A stretch of 44,985 nt of DNA from Bacillota bacterium (GCA_023393165.1 JAEWMJ010000016.1:1-44985); one strand, 5' to 3'; positions 32,341 through 41,713 are shown, counted from the first letter of the stretch. Notes: a model not told the origin generated them from the letters alone. Program-made: numbers and translations.

Positions 32341-32922
32341 ATGTCAGAACAAAAATGGGCAAATCCGTCGCCAGCCGGACTTGTTGCACTGGCTGTTGCT
32401 ACTTTTGCTTTCTTTGCCATGCTGTCCGGCGCCGTTGAATCGTCGGCCAGCGTAATTGCAGGTATCTGGCTTTTGGGCGGCTTTGTCGTGCAGGTAATCG
32501 TTGCAATCATTGATCTTAACAGCAAGAATACTGCCGGTGGAAACATATTCCTATACTTCTCGGCATTCTTTATGCTCATTTCCGGCTTGCTGCTGATTTT
32601 TGAATGGTACCTGGCAAAAGAAGGCATCCAGGTTGACGCTCATATAAGCGGATATGTTTGGATCGCTCTTTCGCTGACGACAATACTTTGGACGCCTGCA
32701 TTCTTTAAATCGGGCAAACTGCTTACGCTTATCATTCTTTTCCTGGATGTTGCCCTGCCTTTTATAACAGTGGCGGATCTCGGCATCGCAATTAATGCAA
32801 TGATTCCGGCAATTTTCATGCTGCTCGCCGGATGCACGGCAATCTATCTTGCCGCAGCAATTGTGGTAAACGAAACTTTTGGGAAAAAAGTATTCCCGAA
32901 CCCGGGTCCGTTTATTAAATAA
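32341..32922 (+). CDS. Acetate uptake transporter, GPR1/FUN34/YaaH (SatP) family
   Basis: 193 residues with six membrane helices, the normal size of bacterial SatP. The family's N-terminal NPAPLG signature appears as NPSPAG (residues 8-13), followed by a long hydrophobic helix. Related proteins carry acetate or succinate across the membrane, with protons or as channels. The variant signature and unrelated neighbours leave the substrate open. A strong promoter precedes it and an intrinsic terminator follows. Confidence 0.8.
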   Translation: MSEQKWANPSPAGLVALAVATFAFFAMLSGAVESSASVIAGIWLLGGFVVQVIVAIIDLNSKNTAGGNIFLYFSAFFMLISGLLLIFEWYLAKEGIQVDAHISGYVWIALSLTTILWTPAFFKSGKLLTLIILFLDVALPFITVADLGIAINAMIPAIFMLLAGCTAIYLAAAIVVNETFGKKVFPNPGPFIK

Positions 32923-32980
32923 CGCGATTCAGAAAATAGTGCAATAATTATATTCATAGAAATATTTCATTCATGTAAAG

Positions 32981-33014
32981 AGGAGTCAAACGAATAAACG
33001 TTGACTCCTTTTTA
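32981..33014. terminator. Intrinsic terminator between convergent genes
   Basis: The 9-bp arms AGGAGTCAA (32981-32989) and TTGACTCCT (33001-33009) are followed by a T run on the plus strand, terminating the transporter gene. On the minus strand the trailing sequence (CTTTAC) is poorer but may help end the 33-44 kb cluster. Confidence 0.8.
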
Positions 33015-33087
33015 CCATTCCCCAGTCCTGAATTTATTAACATTTTATAACATGCTGCGCTTTTTTTGCACAATGCAACTCTGCTGC

Positions 33088-34299
33088 CTATTCGATAATG
33101 TCGACCGCAAGCGGATATTTGCTCATCCACTCGCATCCTTCCTTCTTGATCAGAATCGGGTTTTCATAGCGGAAGCCGATGTTCTCAGACGGGCACGCAT
33201 ACTGTACGGCGCAAATCAGCACTTCGCCTTCCCGATAGACATGGTTCGGATCGGTCCAGTAGGCAAACGGGCCTTCGTGGCCGCCAATCCGCCATTCGTC
33301 GCCCAGCATGCCGATGCCGTGCTCAAAACCCGGCACCATAAAGTCGGCAAATCCGCGCTCTTCCGCAAACGCCATCATTTCCTCGGCCAGGGAGGACGGC
33401 GTGACGCCCGCACGGTAGGTCTTGAGCGTCAGGTTCACTATGTCTATAAAGTTCGCGGCATGCCAGAGCTGGCGCTCCGTCACGGGCGCGATCAGAAAGT
33501 TGTGGCTGTGGTCTCCGCAGGCGAGTTTAAACAGCCCGTGAATATCGACCATCAGCGGCTCGCCCACGCGAAGTTCCTTTGACGTAGCCGGAGTACACGC
33601 GCCGCCGGCAAGGCCCGTGCGGTATCCGCATGCGATTTCGTTGCCGCCCGTAAAGGACCACTCCCAGACGCTGCCTGCCTTGCGCATTGCGAGCGCCGCG
33701 ATCCCCGCAATTTCGGTCTCAGTCTTGCCTCTCCAGCCCCCGTCTTTGAGCGCTTCATGGACCGCCTTATGGCCGGCGTCCACAATACGGCTGGCTTCGC
33801 GGAAACGGTTGACCGTACCCTCATCCTTGATCAGGGACAGTTCGTCGACAATATGATGCGCATTTTTAAGCCTGCATTTGGGAAGCGCTTCTTCGAAAGC
33901 CTTATATTCATACCAGGTCAGATTACCCTCGGGCAGATAATTGGACATGCCCGCTTCCACGCCCACAACGCCGCCGTCCGGAATAAATTCTTCAATCATG
34001 TATGCGATCTGGCTGATCTGGTCCTGGCCGCCCATAGGCGCAAACCCCAGGACATGGTCTTCGTTCAGCCAGGATTCGTCCGCGGCGCGTGCAGCGTCGA
34101 TGACGAACGTGAAGGCAGTGGGCAGGCCCTCGGAGGGGATCACAATAAAGCTTCGCCAGGGAAAAAACGCGTCGGTGGTCCAGCTCATTGTACGCAGGCG
34201 GGAACCTAAGTATACGTCTATGCCCTCTTTTTTCATTTCGGCCTGGATCGCCGCAATTCTGGCGGGAAAATCAATGAAAAACGGATCTTTCTTATCCAT
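33088..34299 (-). CDS. M24-family (creatinase/aminopeptidase P-like) metalloenzyme
   Basis: 403 residues from ATG 34299, which has AAGGAGAG upstream; an earlier in-frame start at 34374 overlaps the SCP2 gene. The N-terminal domain (LGSRLRTMSWTTDAF) and pita-bread C-terminal domain match the Xaa-Pro peptidase/creatinase superfamily. Likely metal ligands are Asp in MVDIHG, Asp in CGDHSHNF, His in GFEHGIGM and Glu in FRYENPIL. The penultimate Glu segment is unusual (AVQYACPSE). Family members include prolidases, creatinase, ectoine hydrolase and the DMSP lyase DddP, so the substrate need not be a peptide. Last gene of the cluster, 13 bp after the small SCP2 gene. Confidence 0.8.
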   Translation of the reverse strand: MDKKDPFFIDFPARIAAIQAEMKKEGIDVYLGSRLRTMSWTTDAFFPWRSFIVIPSEGLPTAFTFVIDAARAADESWLNEDHVLGFAPMGGQDQISQIAYMIEEFIPDGGVVGVEAGMSNYLPEGNLTWYEYKAFEEALPKCRLKNAHHIVDELSLIKDEGTVNRFREASRIVDAGHKAVHEALKDGGWRGKTETEIAGIAALAMRKAGSVWEWSFTGGNEIACGYRTGLAGGACTPATSKELRVGEPLMVDIHGLFKLACGDHSHNFLIAPVTERQLWHAANFIDIVNLTLKTYRAGVTPSSLAEEMMAFAEERGFADFMVPGFEHGIGMLGDEWRIGGHEGPFAYWTDPNHVYREGEVLICAVQYACPSENIGFRYENPILIKKEGCEWMSKYPLAVDIIE

Positions 34300-34312
34300 G
34301 ACAAAACTCTCC

Positions 34313-34720
34313 TTACTCGAATTCCGCGGGGATCGTAGCAATGATCTTGTTGATTCTGTCGCATAACGAGGCAAGTTTGAGCGCCTTCACCATGTTGCCG
34401 CGCAATTTCATCTTTCCGCTCATCAGCGCTTTCTGGGAACCGAGCTCCGCCCGGGAAATTTTTGCAAAGGTTTCATAGTCGCCCGTAATGATGAACTCGG
34501 CGGCCGGGCCTTTGCCTTCGCCTACTTCCACCCGGTCGGCCTTTCCGTCCACAAAACCGATAAAGAAATACTTATCGGCCGCGCCGTTCGGACAGTTAGT
34601 ATAGATATTGTTCATGGAAGAGGTCAGATTGTTCATTTTTTCGGGAGTCAAATCTTCCTTAAGCCGCTTTTCGACTTCCGCTCCCCATTCCGGAGACAGG
34701 TACAGCAGTTTTTCCATCAT
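34313..34720 (-). CDS. Small single-domain SCP2 (sterol carrier-like) protein
   Basis: 135 residues covering one SCP2 domain (YFFIGFVDGKADRVEVGEG, then AEFIITGDYETFAKISRAEL and LMSGKMKLRGNMVKALKL). SCP2 folds form a hydrophobic tunnel that binds lipids, acyl-CoA or other apolar ligands. A second ATG at 34717 is equally good; GGAGT lies just upstream. It is cotranscribed with the M24 gene and is the third SCP2-like protein of the cluster. Confidence 0.85.
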   Translation of the reverse strand: MMEKLLYLSPEWGAEVEKRLKEDLTPEKMNNLTSSMNNIYTNCPNGAADKYFFIGFVDGKADRVEVGEGKGPAAEFIITGDYETFAKISRAELGSQKALMSGKMKLRGNMVKALKLASLCDRINKIIATIPAEFE

Positions 34721-34784
34721 TGTTACTCCTTTCCATATTCAAAAAGGCGGCATAGCGACCGAAATATCCACGCAATACCGGTTG

Positions 34785-36047
34785 TTATTGCGGATTCTCC
34801 TTTGCTTCGGCAACATCCGTGGGCGCTTCGGCCTGAATAATGGCGGACTCCTTCAGCCGGGATGAAACAATCAGTCCGACAACCACAAGCGCGAACAGGA
34901 TGGAAAGCGGTATGATCATGGAGCCGGAATCCGTCTGCATTCCATAGAGGAGCAGGATAAACAAAATTCCCGAAATCTGACCCGCCGCCATCAAAGCGCC
35001 ATAAGAAGCGCCTTCAGGCATCGGATACGCAATCTCGGTGCCAAACTGGAAAGCAAGCGGGCCTGCGCCCATTAAAAAGAAACCTGCAACCGCGCCTGAA
35101 ATCAAAAGGATCATATAGTCAGAAGCATAGCAAAGTCCGGCAATGCCCAAAAGGGATACCAAAACGGATATGATCAAAAATATGCGGCGCTTATGCGTTT
35201 TGTCCGAAAGCAAAGGAATGGCCGCCGCGCCTCCCAATCCAAAAAGAATGATCACGCCTCCGATCAGCCCCGCCTGGTCTGCCGAAATTCCCCTGGGCAG
35301 CAGCATGTCGCCAATGACAGTCAAAAGCGCGTTGAATGTGCCAAGGGCAATAAACATCACGATCGTAAGTTTCAGGAAATTTTTATTCCGGAACAACTGA
35401 CGCAGGTCCCGCATTGAAAATCCGCTGTTGATTTCGCCTCCGGGGCCGGCGGGTGTTTTCGGCTTTTCTTTCAGAAGCACAATAACAAGCACCGCGGATG
35501 CGATTGAAACGGCCGCATAGACCATCAGCATTCCGTTCATGGAATATGCGGATACCAGGGTGGGCGTCGCCACCATTGCGATCACAATGCCAAGGTAACC
35601 CGCAATGGAGGCGATCCCCGTTGCGGTGGCTCTTTCATTTACAGGGAACCAGGCGGCAGCCAGCTTGGTAATGGGGTTCATCAAAAACGGCTGTGCGACC
35701 GCCATGCCGATCTGCGCAATTACTACCAGTGTAAAGCTGCCCGCGCACAATCCCCGCGTCAGCCCGAATACGGCGGTGATGACGGCCCCCGTAATAAACG
35801 AGGCGCGCAGGCCCTTTCTGTCCGCCAGCATGGAAGCCGGAATCGTCATGATGATGTAGATGATCATATAACTCATTGACAAAAAAGCGATGCTGAGCGG
35901 AGTCACATTATAAAAACGCGCGGCCGTATCGGATATGGCTGAAAATGTCAGCCAGAAAAGCTGGGTTACGGCCAAGATAGGGACGACGCAAAAAAGGGCG
36001 ACCCATCTGTAAGGTTCTGCTTTGTATATCAATTGGTTCATCTCCAT
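34785..36047 (-). CDS. Major facilitator superfamily transporter
   Basis: 420 residues, 12 predicted membrane helices with a central cytoplasmic loop (EKPKTPAGPGGEIN). Motif A is seen in the loop after helix 2 (SMLADRKGLRAS). The family position is nearest to organic-solute permeases of the FLVCR/oxalate-formate style by appearance, but the substrate is unknown. It is probably the importer for the cluster's substrate. The start is uncertain: ATG 36047 has no good ribosome-binding site, and GGAG directly abuts the second ATG, 36041. Confidence 0.85.
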   Translation of the reverse strand: MEMNQLIYKAEPYRWVALFCVVPILAVTQLFWLTFSAISDTAARFYNVTPLSIAFLSMSYMIIYIIMTIPASMLADRKGLRASFITGAVITAVFGLTRGLCAGSFTLVVIAQIGMAVAQPFLMNPITKLAAAWFPVNERATATGIASIAGYLGIVIAMVATPTLVSAYSMNGMLMVYAAVSIASAVLVIVLLKEKPKTPAGPGGEINSGFSMRDLRQLFRNKNFLKLTIVMFIALGTFNALLTVIGDMLLPRGISADQAGLIGGVIILFGLGGAAAIPLLSDKTHKRRIFLIISVLVSLLGIAGLCYASDYMILLISGAVAGFFLMGAGPLAFQFGTEIAYPMPEGASYGALMAAGQISGILFILLLYGMQTDSGSMIIPLSILFALVVVGLIVSSRLKESAIIQAEAPTDVAEAKENPQ

Positions 36048-36068
36048 TCTAAATAGATTTTAAGCCAA

Positions 36069-36127
36069 GGTTCGCCGGTTGGATGCTGACCGGCTCCATT
36101 GCCATCGATTATCACTGAACGGCGAAC
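36069..36127. promoter_or_regulatory. Inverted repeats upstream of the MFS gene
   Basis: GTTCGCCG (36070-36077) and CGGCGAAC (36120-36127) form 8-bp arms, with a smaller CCGGT/ACCGG pair nested near 36075-36092. The structure lies in the 184-bp gap between the ALDH stop and the MFS start. It could be an operator or a folded leader; there is no T run for termination. Confidence 0.3.
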
Positions 36128-36231
36128 ACTTTATTTTATACAAATGCGTGGAGCGTTCATCATTTGCTTTTTAATACGGGTATGCTCCTAGCATCACAAG
36201 CTGCCCGTTAGCCTGCGGCTGATGCCGGCCG

Positions 36232-37593
36232 TCACTTGACCAGCATCCGGACCATTTTTTCCTTTTTCTTGTCGTAGGGATGGTAGCGCATGGGCATATC
36301 GATCCAGTTGAATTTTTTAAGGATGCTCTTATAATGCGTAAAGGTATCGAAACTCTGCTTCCCATGGTAACTTCCCATTCCGCTGTCGCCCACTCCCCCA
36401 AAGCCCATATGCGCGTTTGCCAGGTGAATGACGGTATCGTTGACACAACCTCCGCCAAAGCGCACACTGCTCAAAACCTCTTTCTCCGTTTGCCTGCTTG
36501 TTGTGAACAGGTACAGCGCAAGCGGATGAGGACGCTCGTTTACAAACACTATAGCGTCATTCAGCGTATCATATTCAAGCACAGGCATAATGGGCCCGAA
36601 TATTTCTTCCAGCATCACCGGATCGTCCGGCTTTACGCCGTCTAAAATAGTCGGCGATATATACCGTGCTGCGGCGTCCGTTTGGCCGCCGTAATAAACC
36701 CGGCCGCTTTTTAAAAGTCCTGTAAGCCTTTCAAAATGTTTGCCGCTGATGATATGGGGCATATCGCCCATATCGTCCCCTGGAAAGCATGCCTCCATAG
36801 CCTCCTTAAAAGCTTTTAAAAAAGGCTCACGAACGCTTTTCTGCACAAGCACATAATCCGGGGCCACGCAGGTCTGGCCGGCGTTCAGTATCTTGCCGAA
36901 CGCGACGCGCGTTGCGGCGGTTTTCAGGTTCGCGGTCTCATCCACAATCACCGGGCTTTTTCCTCCCAATTCCAGGCTGACAGGCGTTAAATTTTTTGCT
37001 GCGCACTCCATCACATGCCTGCCTACATCAACGCTGCCGGTAAAAAAAATGTAGTCGAATTTCTCGGATAAAAGCGCCTGGTTCTGCTCTCGACCGCCCT
37101 CGATCACCGTTACAAAGCCCGGATCATAAAGCGAACCCAGCAACTCCGCCAGCGCGCGGCTGGTTGCAGGCGCATAAGCGGACGGCTTTAAAACCACGCA
37201 ATTTCCGGCCGCGATCGCTCCAATTACGGGCGATAAGGAAAGCTGGACGGGATAGTTCCACGGCGAGATCACCAGGGCGACGCCGTACGGCTCGGGCACG
37301 ATAAAGCTTTTTGAATGAAAATGGGCAAGGGGCGTGGGGACGTTCCGTATCTTCGACCATTTTGGCAAATGCTTGATGATATAGCGCAACTCATGCAGCA
37401 CGATCCCTGTTTCCGTCATATACGATTCGCCGGCCGATTTGTGCAAATCCGCCATAAGCGCTTCGTTCAGTTTCCCCTCGTTTTGCCGCAGCGCGTTCTG
37501 CAGTTTTCTGAGCGCCTCAAGCCTGGTTTTCAGCGGAAGCGAAGCGCCGGTTTTAAAGTATGCCCTCTGGCGGGCGACAATTTCCGATATCAT
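36232..37593 (-). CDS. Aldehyde dehydrogenase, ALDH3-like
   Basis: 453 residues, shorter than most ALDHs, as in the ALDH3 class. The catalytic Cys is in NAGQTCVAPDYVL, the general-base Glu in SLELGGKSP and the cofactor segments in VISPWNYPVQLSLSP and FTGSVDVGRHV. The C terminus (MRYHPYDKKKEKMVRMLV) resembles fatty-aldehyde and coniferyl-aldehyde dehydrogenases. It would oxidise the aldehyde produced in the cluster, possibly by the aminotransferase, to an acid. It follows the SCP2-like gene by 25 bp. Confidence 0.9.
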   Translation of the reverse strand: MISEIVARQRAYFKTGASLPLKTRLEALRKLQNALRQNEGKLNEALMADLHKSAGESYMTETGIVLHELRYIIKHLPKWSKIRNVPTPLAHFHSKSFIVPEPYGVALVISPWNYPVQLSLSPVIGAIAAGNCVVLKPSAYAPATSRALAELLGSLYDPGFVTVIEGGREQNQALLSEKFDYIFFTGSVDVGRHVMECAAKNLTPVSLELGGKSPVIVDETANLKTAATRVAFGKILNAGQTCVAPDYVLVQKSVREPFLKAFKEAMEACFPGDDMGDMPHIISGKHFERLTGLLKSGRVYYGGQTDAAARYISPTILDGVKPDDPVMLEEIFGPIMPVLEYDTLNDAIVFVNERPHPLALYLFTTSRQTEKEVLSSVRFGGGCVNDTVIHLANAHMGFGGVGDSGMGSYHGKQSFDTFTHYKSILKKFNWIDMPMRYHPYDKKKEKMVRMLVK

Positions 37594-37618
37594 TTTTCAG
37601 CTCCTTATATTTTGTTCG

Positions 37619-38452
37619 TCAGGTCATCATTTCCTGAAGCACGGCCATAAAATCGTTCAGTTGCACGGCGTATTCGGGAGAACCCACCGTTTCCACGCAG
37701 CCTTTTTCCACGCCTTCCACAAATTCCACTTCCTTTAAAAGCACCTTGAGCGCGCCTTCCACGCTGAAGAAATGGAAAAGCACGAAAGGCTTGCGCCTCT
37801 CATAGATTCCGTGACCTGATTTGGTGTTTCCGGCCTTCACGCGCAGATAACACGCAATACCGGATTTGGGGTATGGATCCACAATAAACTGATAGATACG
37901 GTCGGGCTGCCGCTCCGTCCACTCCCGCATCTCGGGATTGCCCGCCTTGTTATAGGCGGACAATGCCCGCGTGATCATATACAGGCTCATTTTTACCTTC
38001 AGCGCCTTTTTCTCCGGTTCATCCGGGCGGCTGCCCGGCATCATCAGCTTTAGCGACATCAGCAACGAAAAAACCTTGAGAAGAAGCCCCAGCTGTAAAA
38101 ATCCCTTTATAGAGGGCAAAGACGAACCGCCGCGGAACATGGTATTCATCTTTGCTACGCTTGGAAACGTCATGGCAATGTCCGGCTTTTCCGCCGGTCC
38201 CTGTACCACGGAAATCCTGCCGTGGTCAAAATTCAGGTGGCAGGCCAGAAGTCCGTTGCCCGGGGGCTCCTGGGTCCCCGAAAAATCTTTGGATTTTTTG
38301 GGGCGGGTTCGGGCGCCGATCTGCACGGTGGCTTTTACGTCCCTGAACTTATTCCTTATTTTCGGATCGTCGTCAAGAACCACCTGCATCACGGGAAACG
38401 CCGCATTAAAGAACAGCGTGGCGGTCATGAGTTCTTCCTGATCGGTTGGCAT
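37619..38452 (-). CDS. Two-lobed SCP2-like protein A
   Basis: 277 residues from ATG 38452, which has AAAGGAGG 7 nt upstream; an in-frame start at 38503 lies inside the ribosome-binding region of the previous gene. It is not a standard SCP2 entry, but both halves echo the fold. The N half has PDIAMTFPSVAKMNTMFRGG, and the C half has FHFFSVEGALKVL and VETVGSPEYAVQLNDFM. It is a paralogue of protein B at 41.7 kb, which has ADISLSFKNAEHLNKMFDG in the same place. It probably binds an apolar ligand in the cytoplasm; no signal peptide is seen. Function unknown. Confidence 0.6.
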   Translation of the reverse strand: MPTDQEELMTATLFFNAAFPVMQVVLDDDPKIRNKFRDVKATVQIGARTRPKKSKDFSGTQEPPGNGLLACHLNFDHGRISVVQGPAEKPDIAMTFPSVAKMNTMFRGGSSLPSIKGFLQLGLLLKVFSLLMSLKLMMPGSRPDEPEKKALKVKMSLYMITRALSAYNKAGNPEMREWTERQPDRIYQFIVDPYPKSGIACYLRVKAGNTKSGHGIYERRKPFVLFHFFSVEGALKVLLKEVEFVEGVEKGCVETVGSPEYAVQLNDFMAVLQEMMT

Positions 38453-38471
38453 AGCGGCACCTCCTTTGCGC

Positions 38472-39491
38472 TTATTCGTCTTCCCAATTTTCATCGGCTT
38501 CAAATTCGCGGCCCATCATGTCGCGCACGCGGTCGATGATCCCGTTTGCGTCAAGGCCGTAGTATGCATAAAGGTCTTCCGCGTACCCGATGGCTGCAAA
38601 TGTATCTTCTATACCGTGCTTCCGGAACACGCAGCCCTTCCCCGATTCCGCGATCACAGAGGCAACCGCGTCGCCGAGGCCGCCCAGCACGTTGTGCTCT
38701 TCCACCGTGAGGATTCGCCGCGTATCGTTAACGGCTTTTAAAATCGCCTCCCTGTCGATCGGCTTGATGGTGTGCATATTCAGCACCCTCACGGAAAGGC
38801 CGTCCTGCTCTGCCAGCGTCTTTGCCGCCTGTATGGATTGCAGCACCGCAATTCCGCAGCAGATGATGGTGAGATCGGTACCCGGATGCATTTCGATTGC
38901 GCGTCCGACGGTGAATTCATAATCTTCATTTTCATAGCACGGAGGCTCGAATCCGCGCCCGATACGGATATATACCGGTCCGGGGATATCAAGGCATGCG
39001 CGCACCGCTCTGCTGGTCTCAATACCGTCCGCAGGCGCGATCACCGTCATGTTGGCTATAGAGCGCATGACCGCAAGATCTTCGGTGCAGTGGTGCGTGG
39101 TGCCCGCATGCCCGAAGGATATGCCGGCATGCGTCGCAATGATCTTCACCGGCAGGTTCTGGTATGCAATATCCGTGCGCACTTGCTCCCCCCCACGCAG
39201 GGCTGCAAAAATCGCCATGGTGGACGCAAAAGGGATCAGTCCCGCTTTAGCCAGGCCTGCCGCGACGCCCATCATATTCTGCTCCGCGATGCCCACATTA
39301 AAAAAACGGTCGGGAAACGCTTCCGCAAAATGGACAATGGCGGTGGTCTTGGCCAGGTCCGCCGTCACGCCCACGATTTTATCGTTTGTCCGTCCAAGCT
39401 CCGCAAGCGTACGCCCGTAAATCTCGCGCGCGGTCATGGTGCTGGAATCGTAACACGTCCATGTTGTTCCTGTTGTGACTGCCATGGTCAT
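38472..39491 (-). CDS. Transketolase, C-terminal subunit
   Basis: 339 residues: the pyrimidine-binding and C-terminal domains of a split transketolase. The catalytic Glu that activates thiamine diphosphate is in NVGIAEQNMMGVAAGLA. The His motif GHAGTTHHCTEDLA and APADGIE follow the family pattern. The C-terminal domain starts near VRVLNMHTIKPID. GGAGGGG lies just before ATG 39491, 9 bp after the N-subunit stop. It works only with the N subunit. Split enzymes of this type include ordinary transketolases and specialised ones for apulose-4-phosphate or sulfofructose, so the donor sugar is open. Confidence 0.9.
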   Translation of the reverse strand: MTMAVTTGTTWTCYDSSTMTAREIYGRTLAELGRTNDKIVGVTADLAKTTAIVHFAEAFPDRFFNVGIAEQNMMGVAAGLAKAGLIPFASTMAIFAALRGGEQVRTDIAYQNLPVKIIATHAGISFGHAGTTHHCTEDLAVMRSIANMTVIAPADGIETSRAVRACLDIPGPVYIRIGRGFEPPCYENEDYEFTVGRAIEMHPGTDLTIICCGIAVLQSIQAAKTLAEQDGLSVRVLNMHTIKPIDREAILKAVNDTRRILTVEEHNVLGGLGDAVASVIAESGKGCVFRKHGIEDTFAAIGYAEDLYAYYGLDANGIIDRVRDMMGREFEADENWEDE

Positions 39492-39500
39492 ACCCCTCCT

Positions 39501-40331
39501 TTATTCTTTCATAACCGATTCGCGCGCGCGCTGCGCCAGGGCTGAATCGGCCGAGCCGTAATGCCACTTGACATCGTTTTCCATAAAATCGACGCCCTTG
39601 CCTTTGACCGTATTTGCAAGTATCAGCACAGGTTTTTCCGCCGCCGCCCATGCGCGATCGAACGCCGAAGCGATCGCAGAGAGGTCGTGGCCGTCAATCT
39701 CAATAACGTCAAATCCAAAGGCGCTCCATTTGTTTGAAAAAGGCTCAAGGGACATCACATCCTCGGTCAATCCGTCGATCATCAGGCGGTTGCGGTCCAC
39801 AATGGTGATCACATTGCACAGTTTATAATGGTTGAGGGACATTGCCGCCTCCCATACGCTTCCCTCGCAGCATTCGCCGTCTCCCAGGAGGCATACGGTC
39901 TTAAACGGTTTTTTCAGATACCGTGCTCCCAGCCCAAGCCCCACGGCCATGGAAAGCCCGTGCCCGAGCGATCCCGCGGAAGCGTCGCACCCCCGTATCT
40001 TGTTGCAGTCCGGGTGCATCGCAAAAGGGGAACCGAAATGATTGAATGTTTTAAGTTCATCCAAAGGAAAATAGCCCCGCATCGCCAGTTCGGGAATAAA
40101 CCCCGCCGCAGCGTGGCCCTTGCTTAAAATGAAGCGGTCCCTGTCCTCCCAGTCGGGTCTTTCAGGATCAATATTCAGATACTTGAAATAGAGCATTGTG
40201 AGCAGCTCGACGATGCTCAGGGAACCGCCCACATGCGCGCCGCCCGAGTAAACCATGACATCCACGATATTGAGACGCAACTCTTTTGCGCGTTTCGCGA
40301 GCTCGGATTTTTCAGTCTCAGTGATGGGCAT
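39501..40331 (-). CDS. Transketolase, N-terminal (thiamine diphosphate-binding) subunit
   Basis: 276 residues from ATG 40331; the in-frame TTG at 40340 abuts the AGGAGG site (40341-40346). The ThDP/Mg motif GDGECCEGSVWEA with the later Asn in VDRNRL is intact. HVGGSLS, SKGHAAAGF and GSLGHGLSMAVG are typical of transketolase. The pair would transfer two-carbon ketol units between sugar phosphates or related aldehydes. No other pentose-phosphate gene is nearby, which favours a pathway-specific role. Confidence 0.92.
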   Translation of the reverse strand: MPITETEKSELAKRAKELRLNIVDVMVYSGGAHVGGSLSIVELLTMLYFKYLNIDPERPDWEDRDRFILSKGHAAAGFIPELAMRGYFPLDELKTFNHFGSPFAMHPDCNKIRGCDASAGSLGHGLSMAVGLGLGARYLKKPFKTVCLLGDGECCEGSVWEAAMSLNHYKLCNVITIVDRNRLMIDGLTEDVMSLEPFSNKWSAFGFDVIEIDGHDLSAIASAFDRAWAAAEKPVLILANTVKGKGVDFMENDVKWHYGSADSALAQRARESVMKE

Positions 40332-40360
40332 ACCAATCAATCCTCCTTTATTATGGCTTG

Positions 40361-40420
40361 TTCTTTCCGGGGCTTCGCCCCAGTCCCCATTTCTTTTCTG
40401 AAGAAAAGAAACAAAAGACT
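40361..40420. repeat. Two-hairpin intergenic repeat-like element
   Basis: GGGGC-TTC-GCCCC (40369-40381) is followed by the perfect 10-bp inverted repeat TTTCTTTTCT/AGAAAAGAAA (40390-40411, 2-nt loop). This combination resembles dispersed intergenic repeats common in clostridial genomes. It lies between the aminotransferase stop and the transketolase start and could attenuate transcription within the cluster. Confidence 0.5.
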
Positions 40421-40465
40421 TTAATTTTTAGTTGTGAACATCATTAAAAAACAATGGCGATTTGC

Positions 40466-41704
40466 TTATTTCTTTATCGTATGGAACGCGTCGTCCGCTA
40501 TATTCAGGGTTTCTTCTATGTCGCCGTCCGTAAGGGAGCAGTTGATAAACTGGTTATGGTGATTGGTAAAAAACGCGCCGCGTTTTACGCATTCCGCAAC
40601 CCACTGCTGGTGCAGAAAAAGCGAATCGTCGTCGGCTATGCGCATATACCACATGGAGGGCGCGCCGGTAACCTTTAGCGTAAATCCGTTCCGTTTGGCG
40701 GCCACAGCCAGGCCGTCGGTCAGTTTTTTTCCCTTTTCCATGCATATTTTTGCAGCGTTAATTTTCCTCATCTTGTTGACGCAGGCAATCCCTGCCGCAA
40801 AAGGCTCGGCAGACAGCCAGTAACTGCCCGTATACGTTACGCTTGAAACCGCATCGCGCAGGGCGTTTGTACCCACCAGCGCCGAAACGTTGTATCCGTT
40901 GGCCAGCGCTTTGCAATAACAGGATAGGTCGGCTTTAAAACCAAAATATTTATCCGATCCGCCTACATCCAGCCGGAATCCGCAACGCACATCGTCCAGG
41001 ATCAGCACGATTCCCTTATCCGTGCAAAGGCGCCGCACACGCTCCCAGTATCCAGGCACGGGCATTGCGTTGTCCTCAAAAACAGGATGGTGGTACGGCG
41101 TCGAAATGAAGGCGGCAATCTCGCCATCATTCTCCTGTACGGCTTTTTCCAGGCCCTCAAAATCATTCCACTCCACAAACAGGTTGTTTGAAACATCTTC
41201 CTCGACAATGCCCGGATATCCCAGCTTCTGCGTCCAGGGTGCAACGCCGTGGTAGCCGCCCTTTACCCGTATGAGTTTTTTACGTCCTGTCGCGCAGCGC
41301 GCGACCAGGAGCGCCAAGCTGGTGGCGTCCCCGCCGTTTTTGGCGAAAAAGCACCAGTCCGCCATGTCGATCGTATCCACCATTAATTCGGCAAAATCCA
41401 CAAGAACGCGCGAGGGTACGCTTACACAGTTCTCTTTTTTAAGCTGTTCGGCCGCAGCGGCGTCCACTTCTTCGTCACAGTATCCCAGAATATTGGGACC
41501 GTAGCCGCACATATAATCGATGTACCTGTTTCCGTCCACATCCCAGAAGTAAGAATCTTTCGCATATTCGGTAAATATAGGGTAGGACGCCACCGGAATA
41601 AAGCACCCTTCGGCCGGTCCCTGATGCCCGTAAACTCCTGCTGGAATGGTTTTTAAAGCGCGCTCGAACAATTCCCGGCTTTTTTGGTTTTTATAAATCT
41701 CCAT
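40466..41704 (-). CDS. Class-III PLP aminotransferase (glutamate-1-semialdehyde aminotransferase-like)
   Basis: 412 residues. The PLP-binding Lys is in CYCKALANGYNVSALVG, the cofactor Asp in LILDDVRCGF and the substrate-side glycine motif in FAKNGGDATSLAL. KGGYHGVAPW is also typical. The sequence is in the GSA-aminotransferase branch, yet no other haem gene is present. With alanine dehydrogenase in the same cluster, an amine:pyruvate transaminase role is more likely: the amine becomes an aldehyde and pyruvate becomes alanine. Start ATG 41704 lies 9 bp after the SCP2-like gene B. Confidence 0.85.
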   Translation of the reverse strand: MEIYKNQKSRELFERALKTIPAGVYGHQGPAEGCFIPVASYPIFTEYAKDSYFWDVDGNRYIDYMCGYGPNILGYCDEEVDAAAAEQLKKENCVSVPSRVLVDFAELMVDTIDMADWCFFAKNGGDATSLALLVARCATGRKKLIRVKGGYHGVAPWTQKLGYPGIVEEDVSNNLFVEWNDFEGLEKAVQENDGEIAAFISTPYHHPVFEDNAMPVPGYWERVRRLCTDKGIVLILDDVRCGFRLDVGGSDKYFGFKADLSCYCKALANGYNVSALVGTNALRDAVSSVTYTGSYWLSAEPFAAGIACVNKMRKINAAKICMEKGKKLTDGLAVAAKRNGFTLKVTGAPSMWYMRIADDDSLFLHQQWVAECVKRGAFFTNHHNQFINCSLTDGDIEETLNIADDAFHTIKK

Positions 41705-41713
41705 CTTGACACC

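Noticed and set aside
38472..40331. Sulfoquinovose sulfo-transketolase pathway
   Set aside because: A split transketolase is shared with that pathway, but the isomerases, sulfoacetaldehyde enzymes and sulfonate exporter expected with it are absent.
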